DNA of 47,883 nt from an uncultured Merdimonas sp. (GCA_944378225.1 CALWGE010000017.1:1-47883), one strand, 5' to 3'; shown: positions 23,299 to 33,072, numbered from the stretch's first letter. Notes: a model not told the origin generated them from the letters alone. Numbers and translations are program-made.

Positions 23299-24996
23299 AT
23301 GGATTCGGATTGCAGGAAACAGGCTGTTTCGGAAGAATATGTAGATTTTATCTGGCAGGTAAACTGGAATGAAGAAGAACTGGATCGCTTTTTCCCGGAT
23401 ATCTGCAGACAGACAATTAACAATTTTTATACTGTATTTTACGTCAGACAGGAAATGCTGCCTTCAGGAGGAGAAGCTGAATATGGTCTGGAGGTACTGC
23501 CTGCTCTTTACACACCGCTTCAGACAGAGAGTCTTGAGGCGGCAAATATCCTGGCACTGCAGAATCAGCCCGTACTGGAACTGAAAGGCGAAGGGGTAAT
23601 CACAGGGTTTATAGACACAGGAATCGATTATACAAACCGGTGTTTTCGGGATCTGGCTGGAAAGAGCAGAATTCTGGAAATCTGGGATCAGACAGAACAA
23701 GGAGGAAGAACACCGCAGGGAATCGGATATGGAAGCGTGTATACCAGAGAGGAAATAAACCGGGCTTTGGAGAATGAAAATCCTTTTGAAACTGTGCCAA
23801 CCAGAGATGTTTCCGGTCACGGAACCCGGGTGGCATCTATTGCGGCAGGAAGTGAGGACCGGGAGAGCGGATGGATTGGCGCTGCGCCCTTTTCAGACAT
23901 CGCGGTTGTAAAGCTGAAGCCTGCAAAACGCTATCTGAAAGAGTATTACATGGTACCGGAAGAAGCGGTAGCTTACCAGGAAAATGATATTATGCTGGGA
24001 GTTCGGTTTCTGCATGAACTGGCCCTGAGGGAAAGAAAGCCTCTGGTAATCTGTGTGACCCTGGGAACAAATATGGGCGGCCATTCGGGCTCATCTCCTC
24101 TGGCTTTTTATCTCAATTCCATTGGTTCTGCAGCAGGTAGATGTATTGTCGCTGCTGCAGGCAATGAGGCAAATCAGGGACATCATTTTTATGGGGTGCT
24201 GGGACGGGAAGAAGAGTATCAGGATGCAGAATTCCGGGTGGCAGAGGAAGAACAGGGACTGATGCTGCAGCTTTGGGGCAGTACGCCGGATGTTCTTTCC
24301 GTTTCACTTATTTCTCCGTCCGGTGAAGAGATTCCCAGGGTTACTTCAGGTCTTCGTGAACTGAAATTTGATTTTCTCTTTGAAAAAACCGTGGTTTACG
24401 TTAATTTTCAGACGCTGGATCCATTCAGCGGCGAGCAGCTGATTGTAATCCGGATGAAAGAACCTGCTGCGGGAATCTGGAGAATACGGATATATGGGGA
24501 GGCTGTAGTGGGCGGGGTTTATAATATCTGGCTTCCTGTAACCGGTTTTGTTACGCCCGGGACTGTTTTCCTGAATTCCAATCCGGATATTACACTGACA
24601 GAACCGTCCAATGCGGAGATTCCCGTAACTGTGGCGGCTTACAGAGCAGAGAATGGCAGTATTTACATCAATTCCAGCAGAGGATATACGAGAAAAGGAA
24701 GGATTAAGCCGGACCTGGCCGCGCCGGGGACTGAGGTGGCAGCGTTTGGGCCGGAAAATACAAGGACATCTGTGACCGGAACCAGCGCAGCGGCAGCTGT
24801 GACGGCAGGAGCAGCTGCTCTTTTATTGGAATGGGGGATTGTACGGGGACGCAGGCTTACGCTCAGTACACCGGAAATCAAGCAGCTGATGATTCGGGGA
24901 GCGGGCCGGAGCCGTACGGAACTTTATCCCAATCGAATCTGGGGATATGGAACATTGGATCTGTATGCTGCCTTTTCTGCACTGGGGCGGTTCTGA
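23299..24996 (+). CDS. Csp-like subtilisin protease (spore germination type)
   Basis: A 565-residue S8 peptidase with the architecture of clostridial Csp germination proteases: a short N-terminal propeptide (about 1-75), a subtilase core, and about 150 extra residues (roughly 310-450, jellyroll-like) inserted before the catalytic serine. Asp106 (GFIDTGIDYT), His174 (GHGTRVAS), Asn289 (AAAGNEAN) and Ser496 (TGTSAAAAV) are all present, so unlike the pseudoprotease CspC or CspA it should be active, as CspB. FRDLAGKSRILEIWDQT is typical of this group. CspB cleaves the cortex hydrolase precursor pro-SleC; neither sleC nor other csp genes are in the window. Some Lachnospiraceae carry several such proteases, so a non-germination role cannot be excluded. 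Confidence 0.85.
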   Translation: MDSDCRKQAVSEEYVDFIWQVNWNEEELDRFFPDICRQTINNFYTVFYVRQEMLPSGGEAEYGLEVLPALYTPLQTESLEAANILALQNQPVLELKGEGVITGFIDTGIDYTNRCFRDLAGKSRILEIWDQTEQGGRTPQGIGYGSVYTREEINRALENENPFETVPTRDVSGHGTRVASIAAGSEDRESGWIGAAPFSDIAVVKLKPAKRYLKEYYMVPEEAVAYQENDIMLGVRFLHELALRERKPLVICVTLGTNMGGHSGSSPLAFYLNSIGSAAGRCIVAAAGNEANQGHHFYGVLGREEEYQDAEFRVAEEEQGLMLQLWGSTPDVLSVSLISPSGEEIPRVTSGLRELKFDFLFEKTVVYVNFQTLDPFSGEQLIVIRMKEPAAGIWRIRIYGEAVVGGVYNIWLPVTGFVTPGTVFLNSNPDITLTEPSNAEIPVTVAAYRAENGSIYINSSRGYTRKGRIKPDLAAPGTEVAAFGPENTRTSVTGTSAAAAVTAGAAALLLEWGIVRGRRLTLSTPEIKQLMIRGAGRSRTELYPNRIWGYGTLDLYAAFSALGRF

Positions 24997-25028
24997 CCAT
25001 ACCGGTCTGGCTGATTTTGAAGTATGGC

Positions 25029-25057
25029 TTGCGAAGAAGCAGTGAATCGGCTATAAT
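25029..25057 (+). promoter_or_regulatory. Promoter of icd
   Basis: TTGCGA (25029-25034), 17-base spacer, TATAAT (25052-25057), shortly after the Csp-like gene. Confidence 0.65.
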
Positions 25058-25131
25058 AAAACACAAAGCGCCGCCGGGGATAGCCGCGGAAGCTTATCAA
25101 AGTTTGTGAATACGGATGTAGGAGGACTGAG

Positions 25132-26349
25132 ATGGATAAGATAAAGATGACAACACCTCTGGTGGAGATGGACGGAGATGAGATGACCCGGATTCTGTGG
25201 AAGATGATAAAAGATGAACTGCTGAATCCTTTTGTAGATCTGAAGACAGAATACTATGATCTGGGACTGGAACATCGGAATGAAACGAATGATCAGGTAA
25301 CCATCGATTCTGCAGAAGCTACAAAAAAGTATGGTGTAGCTGTAAAATGTGCGACTATTACTCCGAATGCAGCCCGAATGGATGAGTATCATCTGAAAGA
25401 GATGTGGAAAAGTCCTAACGGTACTATCCGTGCACTTCTGGACGGAACAGTGTTCCGGGTACCGATTATTGTAAAGGGTATTGAGCCTTATGTAAAGACC
25501 TGGAAAAAACCTATTACGGTAGCCCGTCATGCTTATGGCGATATTTATAAGGCAACGGAGATGCGGATACCTGGTCCTGGAAAATGTGAGCTTGTATTTA
25601 CAGGAGAAGACGGAACAGAGCTTCGTGAGACTGTACATGATTTCAAGGAAGGCGGCATCGCCCAGGGTATTCATAACCTGACCAGTTCTATTGAGAGTTT
25701 TGCAAGAAGCTGTTTCTCCTATGCTGTCTCTCAGAAACAGGATCTGTGGTTCGCATCCAAGGACACAATTTCCAAAAAGTATGATCATTACTTTAAGGAT
25801 GTGTTCCAGGAGATTTATGAGAAAGAGTATAAAGAGGAATTTGAAAAGCTTGGCATTGAGTATTTTTACACATTGATCGACGACGCCGTAGCCAGAGTAA
25901 TCAAATCTGAGGGTGGATATATCTGGGCATGCAAGAATTATGACGGCGATGTGATGAGCGATCTCATTGCAACTGCCTTTGGTTCTTTGGCGATGATGAC
26001 ATCTGTACTGGTATCTCCTCATGGATATTTTGAATATGAGGCGGCTCACGGAACGGTACAGCGCCATTATTACAAGCATCTGAAAGGGGAAGAGACTTCA
26101 ACCAACTCCATGGCCACTATTTTTGCCTGGTCAGGAGCCCTTCGGAAACGCGGAGAGCTGGATGGAAATCAGGAACTGATGACATTTGCGGACAAGCTGG
26201 AACAGGCTTCTGTGAAGACGATTGAGGATGGAAAGATGACGAAGGATCTGGCTCTGATTACGACTCTGCCGAATCCTGTTATCCTTTCAAGTGAAGGGTT
26301 TATCAAAGAGGTAAGGAAGACCTTAGAGGAACTGCTGAATGCTGTTTAA
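25132..26349 (+). CDS. icd: NADP-dependent isocitrate dehydrogenase (type II)
   Basis: Converts isocitrate to 2-oxoglutarate, CO2 and NADPH. The 405-residue protein belongs to the eukaryote-like dimeric subfamily: [11 protein letters not shown] at the N-terminus, [29 protein letters not shown] (isocitrate-binding loop), [17 protein letters not shown] with metal-binding Asp, and [11 protein letters not shown] near the cofactor site. AGGAGG lies just before the ATG. Probably serves glutamate synthesis and NADPH supply in an anaerobe. Its last 11 bases overlap the MBOAT gene. Confidence 0.95.
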   Translation: MDKIKMTTPLVEMDGDEMTRILWKMIKDELLNPFVDLKTEYYDLGLEHRNETNDQVTIDSAEATKKYGVAVKCATITPNAARMDEYHLKEMWKSPNGTIRALLDGTVFRVPIIVKGIEPYVKTWKKPITVARHAYGDIYKATEMRIPGPGKCELVFTGEDGTELRETVHDFKEGGIAQGIHNLTSSIESFARSCFSYAVSQKQDLWFASKDTISKKYDHYFKDVFQEIYEKEYKEEFEKLGIEYFYTLIDDAVARVIKSEGGYIWACKNYDGDVMSDLIATAFGSLAMMTSVLVSPHGYFEYEAAHGTVQRHYYKHLKGEETSTNSMATIFAWSGALRKRGELDGNQELMTFADKLEQASVKTIEDGKMTKDLALITTLPNPVILSSEGFIKEVRKTLEELLNAV

Positions 26350-27784
26350 TTCCAATGCTTTTTATCTGTTTCTGCCTATTGTGTTTATAATTTACTGGCT
26401 GACGCCTCCGAAATACCGGTGGGGCGTCCTGCTGGTATCCAGTTACTATTTTTATATGAGTGCAGGAGTGCAGTATGTACCGCTGCTTTTTCTGACAACG
26501 CTTGTTTCTTACGGCACTGCTTTGCTGCTGGGGCGGACAGAAGACAGAAAAAAACAGAAACTGCTGCTTTCTGCAGCCCTGTTTCTCTGCCTGGGCGTTC
26601 TGTTCGTCTTTAAGTATTTTAATTTCCTGAGCAGCAGTGTAACGGCTCTTCTTCAGAAATTTTCTCTGCCTGTCAGCGAAGTGACATTGAATCTGGTGCT
26701 TCCGGTAGGAATTTCATTTTATGTATTCCAGTCGCTGGGATATGTGATTGATGTTTATAAAGGAAAAACTGCAGCATGCAGACATTTCGGAAAGTACGCA
26801 GCATTTGTTTCATTTTTTCCGCTGCTTCTGGCGGGACCTATTGAACGTGCTGAGCATCTTCTTCCACAGCTGGAGAAAGAACATCATTTTGATTCGGAAA
26901 AGGCAATTGAAGGAGCAAAGCTGATTGCCTGGGGCTATTTTAAAAAAATGGCTATTGCTGATGTGGTAATTTCTCTGGTGGATCTGGTATATAACAATGT
27001 GACGGCATATACAGGGATTGCGCTGGGCACAGCCACATTTTTCTATGCTTTTCAGGTATACTGTGATTTCTCGGGATATTCGGATATTGCCCGGGGCGTG
27101 GCAAAACTTCTGGATATTGATCTGATGGTAAACTTTAAAAGTCCGTATTTTGCAGCTTCCCTGAAAGAATTCTGGACACGCTGGCATATTTCTCTTTCTA
27201 CCTGGTTCAGAGACTATGTCTATATTCCTCTGGGGGGCAACAGAAAAGGGAAGTGGAGAACCCGGTGTAATCTGCTGATTACTTTTCTGGTAAGCGGACT
27301 CTGGCATGGTGCCAGCTGGAGCTTTGTAATCTGGGGAGGCCTTCATGGACTTGGACAGATCGTGGAAAAAGAATGGAATCGTTATTTTCCGCCCAGGAAG
27401 GAAAAACGGAGTATAATTCGTGTGTTGTGCGTATTTGTGTTTGTATGTCTGGCGTGGATCTTTTTCCGGGCCAATACCTTCGGGGATGCCATTTATGTGC
27501 TGACACACCTTTTTGAGGGAATTGGAGATCCTGTTTCTTATGTACGTACAGGTTTCGATACGTTCAGAAATGCCGGACTGATGCAGAGCTCGGATCTTCA
27601 GCTGGCTTTTATCTGGATTGCAGTACTTCTGGTGCATGATTTTATCGAACTGAAACAGAATGCCTGGGAGTGGCTTGGAAGATTTGGAAAACCGGTCCGC
27701 TATACTTTTTATTTTGCACTGTTGTTTGTGATTCTTTACAGCAGGCAGCTGGGGGATTATGAATTTGTGTATTTTCAGTTCTGA
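26339..27784 (+). CDS. MBOAT-family O-acyltransferase (AlgI/DltB-like)
   Basis: A 481-residue polytopic membrane protein with about ten hydrophobic helices. Signature segments are [45 protein letters not shown] and [18 protein letters not shown] with the catalytic His. Such enzymes pass acyl groups across the membrane to O-acylate an exopolysaccharide, teichoic acid or peptidoglycan. The next gene encodes the usual SGNH-type extracytoplasmic partner. The start overlaps the icd stop by 11 bases, so translation may be coupled although the functions are unrelated. Confidence 0.92.
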   Translation: MLFNSNAFYLFLPIVFIIYWLTPPKYRWGVLLVSSYYFYMSAGVQYVPLLFLTTLVSYGTALLLGRTEDRKKQKLLLSAALFLCLGVLFVFKYFNFLSSSVTALLQKFSLPVSEVTLNLVLPVGISFYVFQSLGYVIDVYKGKTAACRHFGKYAAFVSFFPLLLAGPIERAEHLLPQLEKEHHFDSEKAIEGAKLIAWGYFKKMAIADVVISLVDLVYNNVTAYTGIALGTATFFYAFQVYCDFSGYSDIARGVAKLLDIDLMVNFKSPYFAASLKEFWTRWHISLSTWFRDYVYIPLGGNRKGKWRTRCNLLITFLVSGLWHGASWSFVIWGGLHGLGQIVEKEWNRYFPPRKEKRSIIRVLCVFVFVCLAWIFFRANTFGDAIYVLTHLFEGIGDPVSYVRTGFDTFRNAGLMQSSDLQLAFIWIAVLLVHDFIELKQNAWEWLGRFGKPVRYTFYFALLFVILYSRQLGDYEFVYFQF

Positions 27785-27791
27785 TCCGGGA

Positions 27792-27813
27792 CAGACAGAA
27801 TTTATGCTGTCTG
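27792..27813. repeat. Short hairpin between the acyltransferase genes
   Basis: CAGACAG (27792-27798) and CTGTCTG (27807-27813), 8-base loop, no U-tract. Could lower read-through or stabilise the upstream message. Confidence 0.4.
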
Positions 27814-27859
27814 ACTCGAGATTTGATGGAAAACCGGACCTTACGGAGAAAGGCATGAT

Positions 27860-28858
27860 ATGAAGAAATTTTTATGGAAGATATGTCCGTTTATCCTGTT
27901 TATCCTGATACTGGAAATAGCTGTCCCTATGGCGGTGGATCCGTATAATGTATTCCACTGGCGGCAGCTCCGGGATAATGGAGTGGAACCGAACAGTAAT
28001 TATATAAAAATGCAGTATATTCTTCATAATCCAGATAAGTTTGATTCTTTTTTATTTGGATCTTCCCGTACCGGATTTGTAAACGTGGAGCATATACCGG
28101 AAGGAAAATGGTATAATATGTCCTATTCCGAGGGACTGCCGGCGGAGCATCTGGAGAATTTGGAGGAAATGATAGAACACGGGATTATTCCCAAAAATGT
28201 TATGATTGGGGTAGATAATATTTCTGCGTTTGTCGATCCCAGTCTTCATCAGAATCAGTTTTACAGGATTCCCTATCCTCGGAAGAATAAGCTTGGATTT
28301 TACGCAAATTATTTCAGTATCAAGGGAGTCCTGCTGTCGCTGAATGTGATTCTGAATTATGAACCGTCTGATCCGGATTATGTAGACAGATATTATGACA
28401 ATGGATGTACTGTCCGTGACCCGTCCCTGGGAGGTACCTGGGAGGGGGATACGCCATACTGGGATGATTATTATAGCGATCGCATCAGCTATGCGATTGA
28501 AGATATGAAGGAAATTGCAGCTCTCTGCGAAGAATATGATATAAATCTGATAGTTTTCACGAATCCGATTTACTATCGTACCTACCAGGAGTCGGAGTTT
28601 TATGGTTATGAAAATTTCCTGCTGTGGCTGTCCGGAGCTTCAGGGGGTGGTTATTACAATTTCAGCGGAGTTAATGCGATTACGCAGAACAGGAATTATT
28701 ATTACGAATCCAGCCATTATACAGAAGAGCTGGGAGATATGATTATTGATCGCATTTTTTATGGAAAGACGGATGAAAGCCTTGAGAGTCAGGGCTTTGG
28801 AATGTATGTAACAGATGATAATGTACATGAATTTATGGAAACGCTGGACAATCATTGA
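27860..28858 (+). CDS. SGNH/DHHW-like membrane-anchored partner of the MBOAT protein
   Basis: A 332-residue protein with one N-terminal signal anchor (about residues 5-25), the rest predicted outside the membrane. LFGSSRTG provides the block I Ser of SGNH-like esterases/acyltransferases, and ESSHYTEELGDMII near the C-terminus resembles the block V His region seen in AlgJ/AlgX/DltD-type proteins. With the MBOAT gene 75 bases upstream it forms the two-gene unit typical of polysaccharide O-acetylation. The glycan acceptor is unknown and no glycan synthesis genes are adjacent. Its stop codon lies in the loop of an inverted repeat shared with the convergent ABC-F gene. Confidence 0.75.
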   Translation: MKKFLWKICPFILFILILEIAVPMAVDPYNVFHWRQLRDNGVEPNSNYIKMQYILHNPDKFDSFLFGSSRTGFVNVEHIPEGKWYNMSYSEGLPAEHLENLEEMIEHGIIPKNVMIGVDNISAFVDPSLHQNQFYRIPYPRKNKLGFYANYFSIKGVLLSLNVILNYEPSDPDYVDRYYDNGCTVRDPSLGGTWEGDTPYWDDYYSDRISYAIEDMKEIAALCEEYDINLIVFTNPIYYRTYQESEFYGYENFLLWLSGASGGGYYNFSGVNAITQNRNYYYESSHYTEELGDMIIDRIFYGKTDESLESQGFGMYVTDDNVHEFMETLDNH

Positions 28859-28870
28859 GCCAGCGTTTCC
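28837..28870. repeat. 11-base inverted repeat over two convergent stop codons
   Basis: GGAAACGCTGG (28837-28847) and CCAGCGTTTCC (28860-28870) flank a 12-base loop that contains the stop codons of both convergent genes. It lacks a U-tract on either strand, so it is not a standard intrinsic terminator. Confidence 0.7.
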
Positions 28871-30759
28871 CATTGTGTATATAAAATTTCCAGCCGGGCT
28901 TTCAGTTCCGTTTGTTCTTTGTGAAGCTTCTGGCATTCAGCCACATTGGTGTAGATATCTTCCCGGGTCATAAGTTCGTTGATTTCTGCGTCCCTGGTTT
29001 CAAGTTCGAAAATTTCGGTTTCTGTTTTTTTCAAATCATTCTCACGTTTTCTCAGCCTGGCCTGTTCTTCCTTCTGTTGTTTCCAGTCAAGTTTTGCAGC
29101 AGTAGGAGTCTCGGCTGCTGCCGGCGTATCGGCGGAAGAAGAGACAGGCGTCAGGATATCGTGTTTTTCCACATAGTAATCATAATTTCCAATATAATTT
29201 ACAAGAATACCGCCTGTAAGATCCAGAATCCGGGTAGCAGTAGAGTTGATGAAATAACGGTCGTGAGAAACATAAAGGACTGTTCCGGTATAGCGGTTCA
29301 GAGCCTGCTCCAGAATTTCCTTGGATACAATATCCAGATGGTTGGTTGGCTCGTCCAGAATCAGAAAGTTTGCTTCAGACAGCATCAGCTTTGCCAGAGA
29401 AACCCGTCCCCGTTCACCGCCGCTCAAATCGGCAATGCGCTTGAACACGTCGTCTCCGGTAAAGAGGAAAGCCGCCAGTGTACTGCGGATTGTAGTATTG
29501 TCCAGATCCGGATAAGCATCGGAAATTTCTTCAAATAAAGTTTTTTCGGGGTGAAGTACATGGTGTTCCTGATCATAGTATCCGATTTGTACTTTGCTTC
29601 CCAGTGCAAAAGAACCGCAGTCCGCATCAAGAAGGCCGTTCAGGATCTTGAGAATGGTTGTTTTACCGGTACCATTATTTCCGATTAAAGCAACGCGTTC
29701 TCCACGCTTGACAGAAAAGTTCAGATCTGAAAACAGCTGAAGAGAACCAAAGGACTTGGACAGGTGTTCCACAGTCAGCACATCATTTCCGCTGGTGACT
29801 TTGGGTTCCAGAGTAATATGCATTTCAGAGCGGATTTCCACAGGTTTTTCCAGGATATCCATCTTATCCAGCATTTTCTCCCGGCTTTCCGCGCGGCGGA
29901 TGGATTTTTCTCTGTTAAAGGATTTCAGCTTTGCGATAACTTCTTCCTGATGACGAATTTCGCGCTGCTGATTCAGCCAGGCATTCAGCCTTGCTTCCCG
30001 AAGCTGAGCTTTTTTGGCGGCATAGTCTGAATAGTTTCCCTGAAATACAGTGGTTATTCCACCGTCGATTTCAATAATTTTTGTAGCGATGCGGTTCAGA
30101 AAATACCGATCGTGCGCAACTACCAGAACAGCCCCGTCATAATTCAGAAGAAAAGTTTCCAGCCATGCAATGGAATTCATGTCCAGATGGTTGGTAGGCT
30201 CATCCAGAAGAATAAGATCCGGATGGGAAAGCAGCAGTTTGCCCAGAGAAACCCGGGTTTTTTGACCTCCGGACAGAGTATTAACCTGCTTCTGAAAATC
30301 TTCTTCTTCAAAGCCCAGTCCTTTCAGTACACCGGTAAGTTCGCTTTTACAGGCATAACCGTTTTTCTGTTCGAATTCCTGGCTGAGCCGTGTATACTGA
30401 GCGAGAGCATTTTCCAGTTCACTGCCGTCGAGCTCCTTCATACGGATTTCCAGGGCATGCATGTCCCGTTCCAGATCAAGAACATCCTGCTTTACGGTGA
30501 GCAGCTCTTCATAAATGGTATTGTCGCTTTCCAGATCCTGGTGCTGTGCCAGGTAGCCAAGTGTTTTCCCTTTGGCAAGTACAGCCTCTCCCGAATCTGC
30601 ATCCAGATCTCCTACTATAATTTTGAGAAGAGTAGACTTGCCGGCACCGTTAATTCCCACGATGGCAGCTTTCTCCCGATCTTCTATATGAAAAGACGTA
30701 TTTTTGAGAATAACATCTGTTCCGAATGCCTTGTTGATATTTTGACATGAAAGTATCAT
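28852..30759 (-). CDS. ABC-F family ATPase (YdiF/Uup-like)
   Basis: A 635-residue soluble protein with two ABC ATPase domains and no membrane part. Walker A GINGAGKST and GNNGTGKTT, signatures LSGGQ and LSGGERG, and two LLDEPTNHLD/LILDEPTNHLD Walker B boxes are intact. An interdomain linker (AWLNQQREIRHQEEVIAKLKS region) and a C-terminal Lys/Glu coiled coil after about residue 550 complete the ABC-F form. These factors act on ribosomes; some protect against antibiotics, others are housekeeping, and the sequence does not decide. Start taken at ATG 30759 (ILSCQNINKAFG); an in-frame start nine codons upstream is less likely. Confidence 0.88.
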   Translation of the reverse strand: MILSCQNINKAFGTDVILKNTSFHIEDREKAAIVGINGAGKSTLLKIIVGDLDADSGEAVLAKGKTLGYLAQHQDLESDNTIYEELLTVKQDVLDLERDMHALEIRMKELDGSELENALAQYTRLSQEFEQKNGYACKSELTGVLKGLGFEEEDFQKQVNTLSGGQKTRVSLGKLLLSHPDLILLDEPTNHLDMNSIAWLETFLLNYDGAVLVVAHDRYFLNRIATKIIEIDGGITTVFQGNYSDYAAKKAQLREARLNAWLNQQREIRHQEEVIAKLKSFNREKSIRRAESREKMLDKMDILEKPVEIRSEMHITLEPKVTSGNDVLTVEHLSKSFGSLQLFSDLNFSVKRGERVALIGNNGTGKTTILKILNGLLDADCGSFALGSKVQIGYYDQEHHVLHPEKTLFEEISDAYPDLDNTTIRSTLAAFLFTGDDVFKRIADLSGGERGRVSLAKLMLSEANFLILDEPTNHLDIVSKEILEQALNRYTGTVLYVSHDRYFINSTATRILDLTGGILVNYIGNYDYYVEKHDILTPVSSSADTPAAAETPTAAKLDWKQQKEEQARLRKRENDLKKTETEIFELETRDAEINELMTREDIYTNVAECQKLHKEQTELKARLEILYTQWETLAQ

Positions 30760-30853
30760 AAATATAAGTACCTCTAATATGATCATTACTGTTTTTTTTC
30801 AGCCGGTTTTGCTGAAATGCCCGCTTTGGCAGGAACACAGACCGGCAGAAACT

Positions 30854-30882
30854 ATTATATCGAAAAAGCCGGGACGAAACAA
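30854..30882 (-). promoter_or_regulatory. Promoter of the ABC-F gene
   Basis: On the minus strand TTGTTT (30882-30877), 17-base spacer, TATAAT (30859-30854). The leader of about 90 bases contains TTTCAGC/GCTGAAA, but I find no terminator or leader peptide of the kind seen upstream of antibiotic-inducible ABC-F genes. Confidence 0.6.
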
Positions 30883-30885
30883 GAC

Positions 30886-30903
30886 AATTCTTTGTGAAGA
30901 ATT
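30886..30903. promoter_or_regulatory. Perfect dyad between the divergent ABC-F and rex promoters
   Basis: AATTCTT (30886-30892), TGTG, AAGAATT (30897-30903). It lies between the two -35 boxes, next to TTTGTGAA, which resembles half of a Rex site. A role as operator, perhaps for Rex itself, is inference. Confidence 0.4.
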
Positions 30904-30915
30904 CTGCAAACTTTA

Positions 30916-30945
30916 TTGACAATATTTTCTCAAATCGCTTATAAT
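30916..30945 (+). promoter_or_regulatory. Promoter of rex
   Basis: TTGACA (30916-30921), 18-base spacer, TATAAT (30940-30945): near-consensus. Confidence 0.75.
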
Positions 30946-30984
30946 AAAGACAGTTTTTAATACACTGACTGAAGGGTGTGTGCA

Positions 30985-31653
30985 ATGAGAGACGAACGGA
31001 ACACGGAAGAAAGAGAGATTTCGAAGGCTGTTATAAAACGTCTTCCCCGTTATTACCGGTATCTGGGAGAACTGATGGAAAGCGGCGTAGAAAGGATTTC
31101 CTCAGGAGAACTGAGTACCAGAATGAGTGTTACTGCTTCCCAGATCCGTCAGGATCTGAACAATTTCGGCGGCTTCGGCCAGCAGGGATATGGCTATAAT
31201 GTGAAATATTTATACGAAGAAATTGGAAAGATTCTTGGACTGGACAAGAAACATAACATGATCATTATAGGCGGGGGAAACCTGGGACAGGCTCTGGCCA
31301 ACTATGTTGATTTTGAAAAAAAAGGTTTTTATATTAAAGGGATTTTTGATGTAAATCCTGTATTAAAGGGCTTAAGTGTCCGCGGGATCCAGATTCATAT
31401 GCTGGAAGATCTGGAAAGTTTTATCCGGGAGGAGAATATTCAGATTGCAGCTCTGACACTGCCGAAATCCAAGGCAGAAGAGATGACAGAACTTCTGGTA
31501 AAGTATGGTATCAAGGCGATCTGGAATTTTGCTCATATTGATCTGCAGGTGCCGTCGGATGTGCTGGTGGAGAATGTTCATCTGTCCGAAAGCCTGATGC
31601 AGCTTTCTTACAATATTACCCGGTACGAAAAGGAACACCCGCGTCCGGAATGA
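30985..31653 (+). CDS. rex: Redox-sensing transcriptional repressor Rex
   Basis: A 222-residue NADH/NAD+ sensor. N-terminal winged helix (KRLPRYYRYLGELMESGVERISSGEL; VTASQIRQDLNNFGGFGQQGYGYNV, the recognition part), then a Rossmann domain (IIIGGGNLGQALANY) and a C-terminal swapped helix. Rex represses fermentation and respiration genes until NADH rises. ATG 30985 follows AAGGG; an in-frame GTG three codons upstream is less likely. Single gene with its own promoter and terminator. Confidence 0.95.
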   Translation: MRDERNTEEREISKAVIKRLPRYYRYLGELMESGVERISSGELSTRMSVTASQIRQDLNNFGGFGQQGYGYNVKYLYEEIGKILGLDKKHNMIIIGGGNLGQALANYVDFEKKGFYIKGIFDVNPVLKGLSVRGIQIHMLEDLESFIREENIQIAALTLPKSKAEEMTELLVKYGIKAIWNFAHIDLQVPSDVLVENVHLSESLMQLSYNITRYEKEHPRPE

Positions 31654-31670
31654 TTTTGTTTCTAAATTTA

Positions 31671-31739
31671 AGGGACTGCCGCGAACCATGCGAACCGGCT
31701 TTGCAATTCGGAGGTATCGCAGGCAGTCTCTTTCTTTTT
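31671..31739 (+). terminator. Intrinsic terminator of rex
   Basis: Stem from 31671-31684 with 31717-31731 (one bulged A), topped by a loop with further pairing, followed by TTTCTTTTT. Confidence 0.8.
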
Positions 31740-31775
31740 GCGCAAAGCGACATATACTAAAATCAGGAGCTTAGA

Positions 31776-32966
31776 ATGATGAAACGATATCAGCGTGTGG
31801 CGGCCTGGATTGATCTGGACGCCATTGAAGAAAATTTTGAGGCTATGAAGGCTGGTCTTCCCTCCGGGACACAGATGGCAGCCGTGGTAAAGGCAAATGG
31901 CTATGGGCATGGTGCAGTTCCCGTTGCCCGCCTTATGGAACCGAAAGACTATATTTGGGGGTTTGCTGCAGCGACAATTGAAGAAGCGCTTGCTCTGCGC
32001 AGCTACGGGATCTGTAAGCCTGTTCTGGTTCTGGGATATGTTTTTCCGGATGCCTATGAAAAACTTGTGGAACAGGAAATCAGGCCTGCTGTCTTCCGGC
32101 TGGATATGGCAGAAGAACTTTCCAGGGAAGCGGTTCGTCAGAACAGGGTTATTCCGATTCATATCAAACTGGATACGGGTATGAGCAGGATAGGATTCCC
32201 GGATACACAGGAGGGTCTGGAGGCGGTATGCCGGATAGAAAAGATGCCCGGACTCAGACTGGAAGGATTGTTTACGCATTTTGCCCGGGCTGACGAAGCA
32301 GATAAAACTTACGCTGACAGACAGTTGGAGCGTTTTACTGCTTTCCGGGATGCCTGCAGAAAGAGGGGGATAGAATTTCCGGTCTGCCATTGTGCGAACA
32401 GCGCGGCAATTATTGATATGCCGGAAGCCGCCATGGATCTGGCGAGGGCGGGCATTGCACTTTACGGACTGTATCCGTCAGAAGAGATAAAGAAGGAACG
32501 CGTGAAATTAAGGCCTGCCATGGAGCTTAAGAGTCATATTGTTCATGTAAAAGAGATACCGGCAGGCACCCAGGTAAGCTATGGAGGAATCTATACAGCG
32601 CCTGAACCCCGGCGTATCGCTACGATTCCTGTTGGCTATGGGGACGGCTATCCCAGAAGCCTTTCAGATAAAGGCTGTGTTCTGATAGCAGGGAAGAGAG
32701 CCCTGATTCGCGGAAGAGTCTGTATGGATCAGTTTATGGTGGATGTGACAGACATTCCGGAAGCCGTTCCGGGTGCAGAAGTAACACTGTTTGGCAGAGA
32801 TGGAGACAGTTTCCTGTCGCTGGAGGAGCTGGCGGATCTTTCAGGACGGTTTAATTATGAATTTTGCTGCGATATTTCGGGAAGAGTTCCGCGTGTTTAC
32901 CTGCGGCACGGTAAAGTGACAGAGATTGCAGAGGATGTGTGGAACACATATCAGACAGAACCCTGA
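31776..32966 (+). CDS. alr: Alanine racemase
   Basis: PLP enzyme that makes D-alanine for peptidoglycan. The 396-residue protein has VVKANGYGHG with the PLP-binding Lys near residue 39, KLDTGMSRIGF, FTHFARADE, the catalytic Tyr in SYGGIY and RVCMDQFMVDVT. The start ATG 31776 is immediately followed by a second ATG; AGGAG lies 7 bases upstream. The next gene is mazF, as in many Firmicutes, but without an intervening antitoxin gene. Confidence 0.95.
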   Translation: MMKRYQRVAAWIDLDAIEENFEAMKAGLPSGTQMAAVVKANGYGHGAVPVARLMEPKDYIWGFAAATIEEALALRSYGICKPVLVLGYVFPDAYEKLVEQEIRPAVFRLDMAEELSREAVRQNRVIPIHIKLDTGMSRIGFPDTQEGLEAVCRIEKMPGLRLEGLFTHFARADEADKTYADRQLERFTAFRDACRKRGIEFPVCHCANSAAIIDMPEAAMDLARAGIALYGLYPSEEIKKERVKLRPAMELKSHIVHVKEIPAGTQVSYGGIYTAPEPRRIATIPVGYGDGYPRSLSDKGCVLIAGKRALIRGRVCMDQFMVDVTDIPEAVPGAEVTLFGRDGDSFLSLEELADLSGRFNYEFCCDISGRVPRVYLRHGKVTEIAEDVWNTYQTEP

Positions 32967-33072
32967 CAGTTATCCCTGCAGCTGAGAGTCTGTATACATG
33001 TGAAGATTTTGGAAATACTTCAGATAAGGCAAAAACAGCCGGAGGATTTTCAGGATCGGAGTGTGAAAAAGT

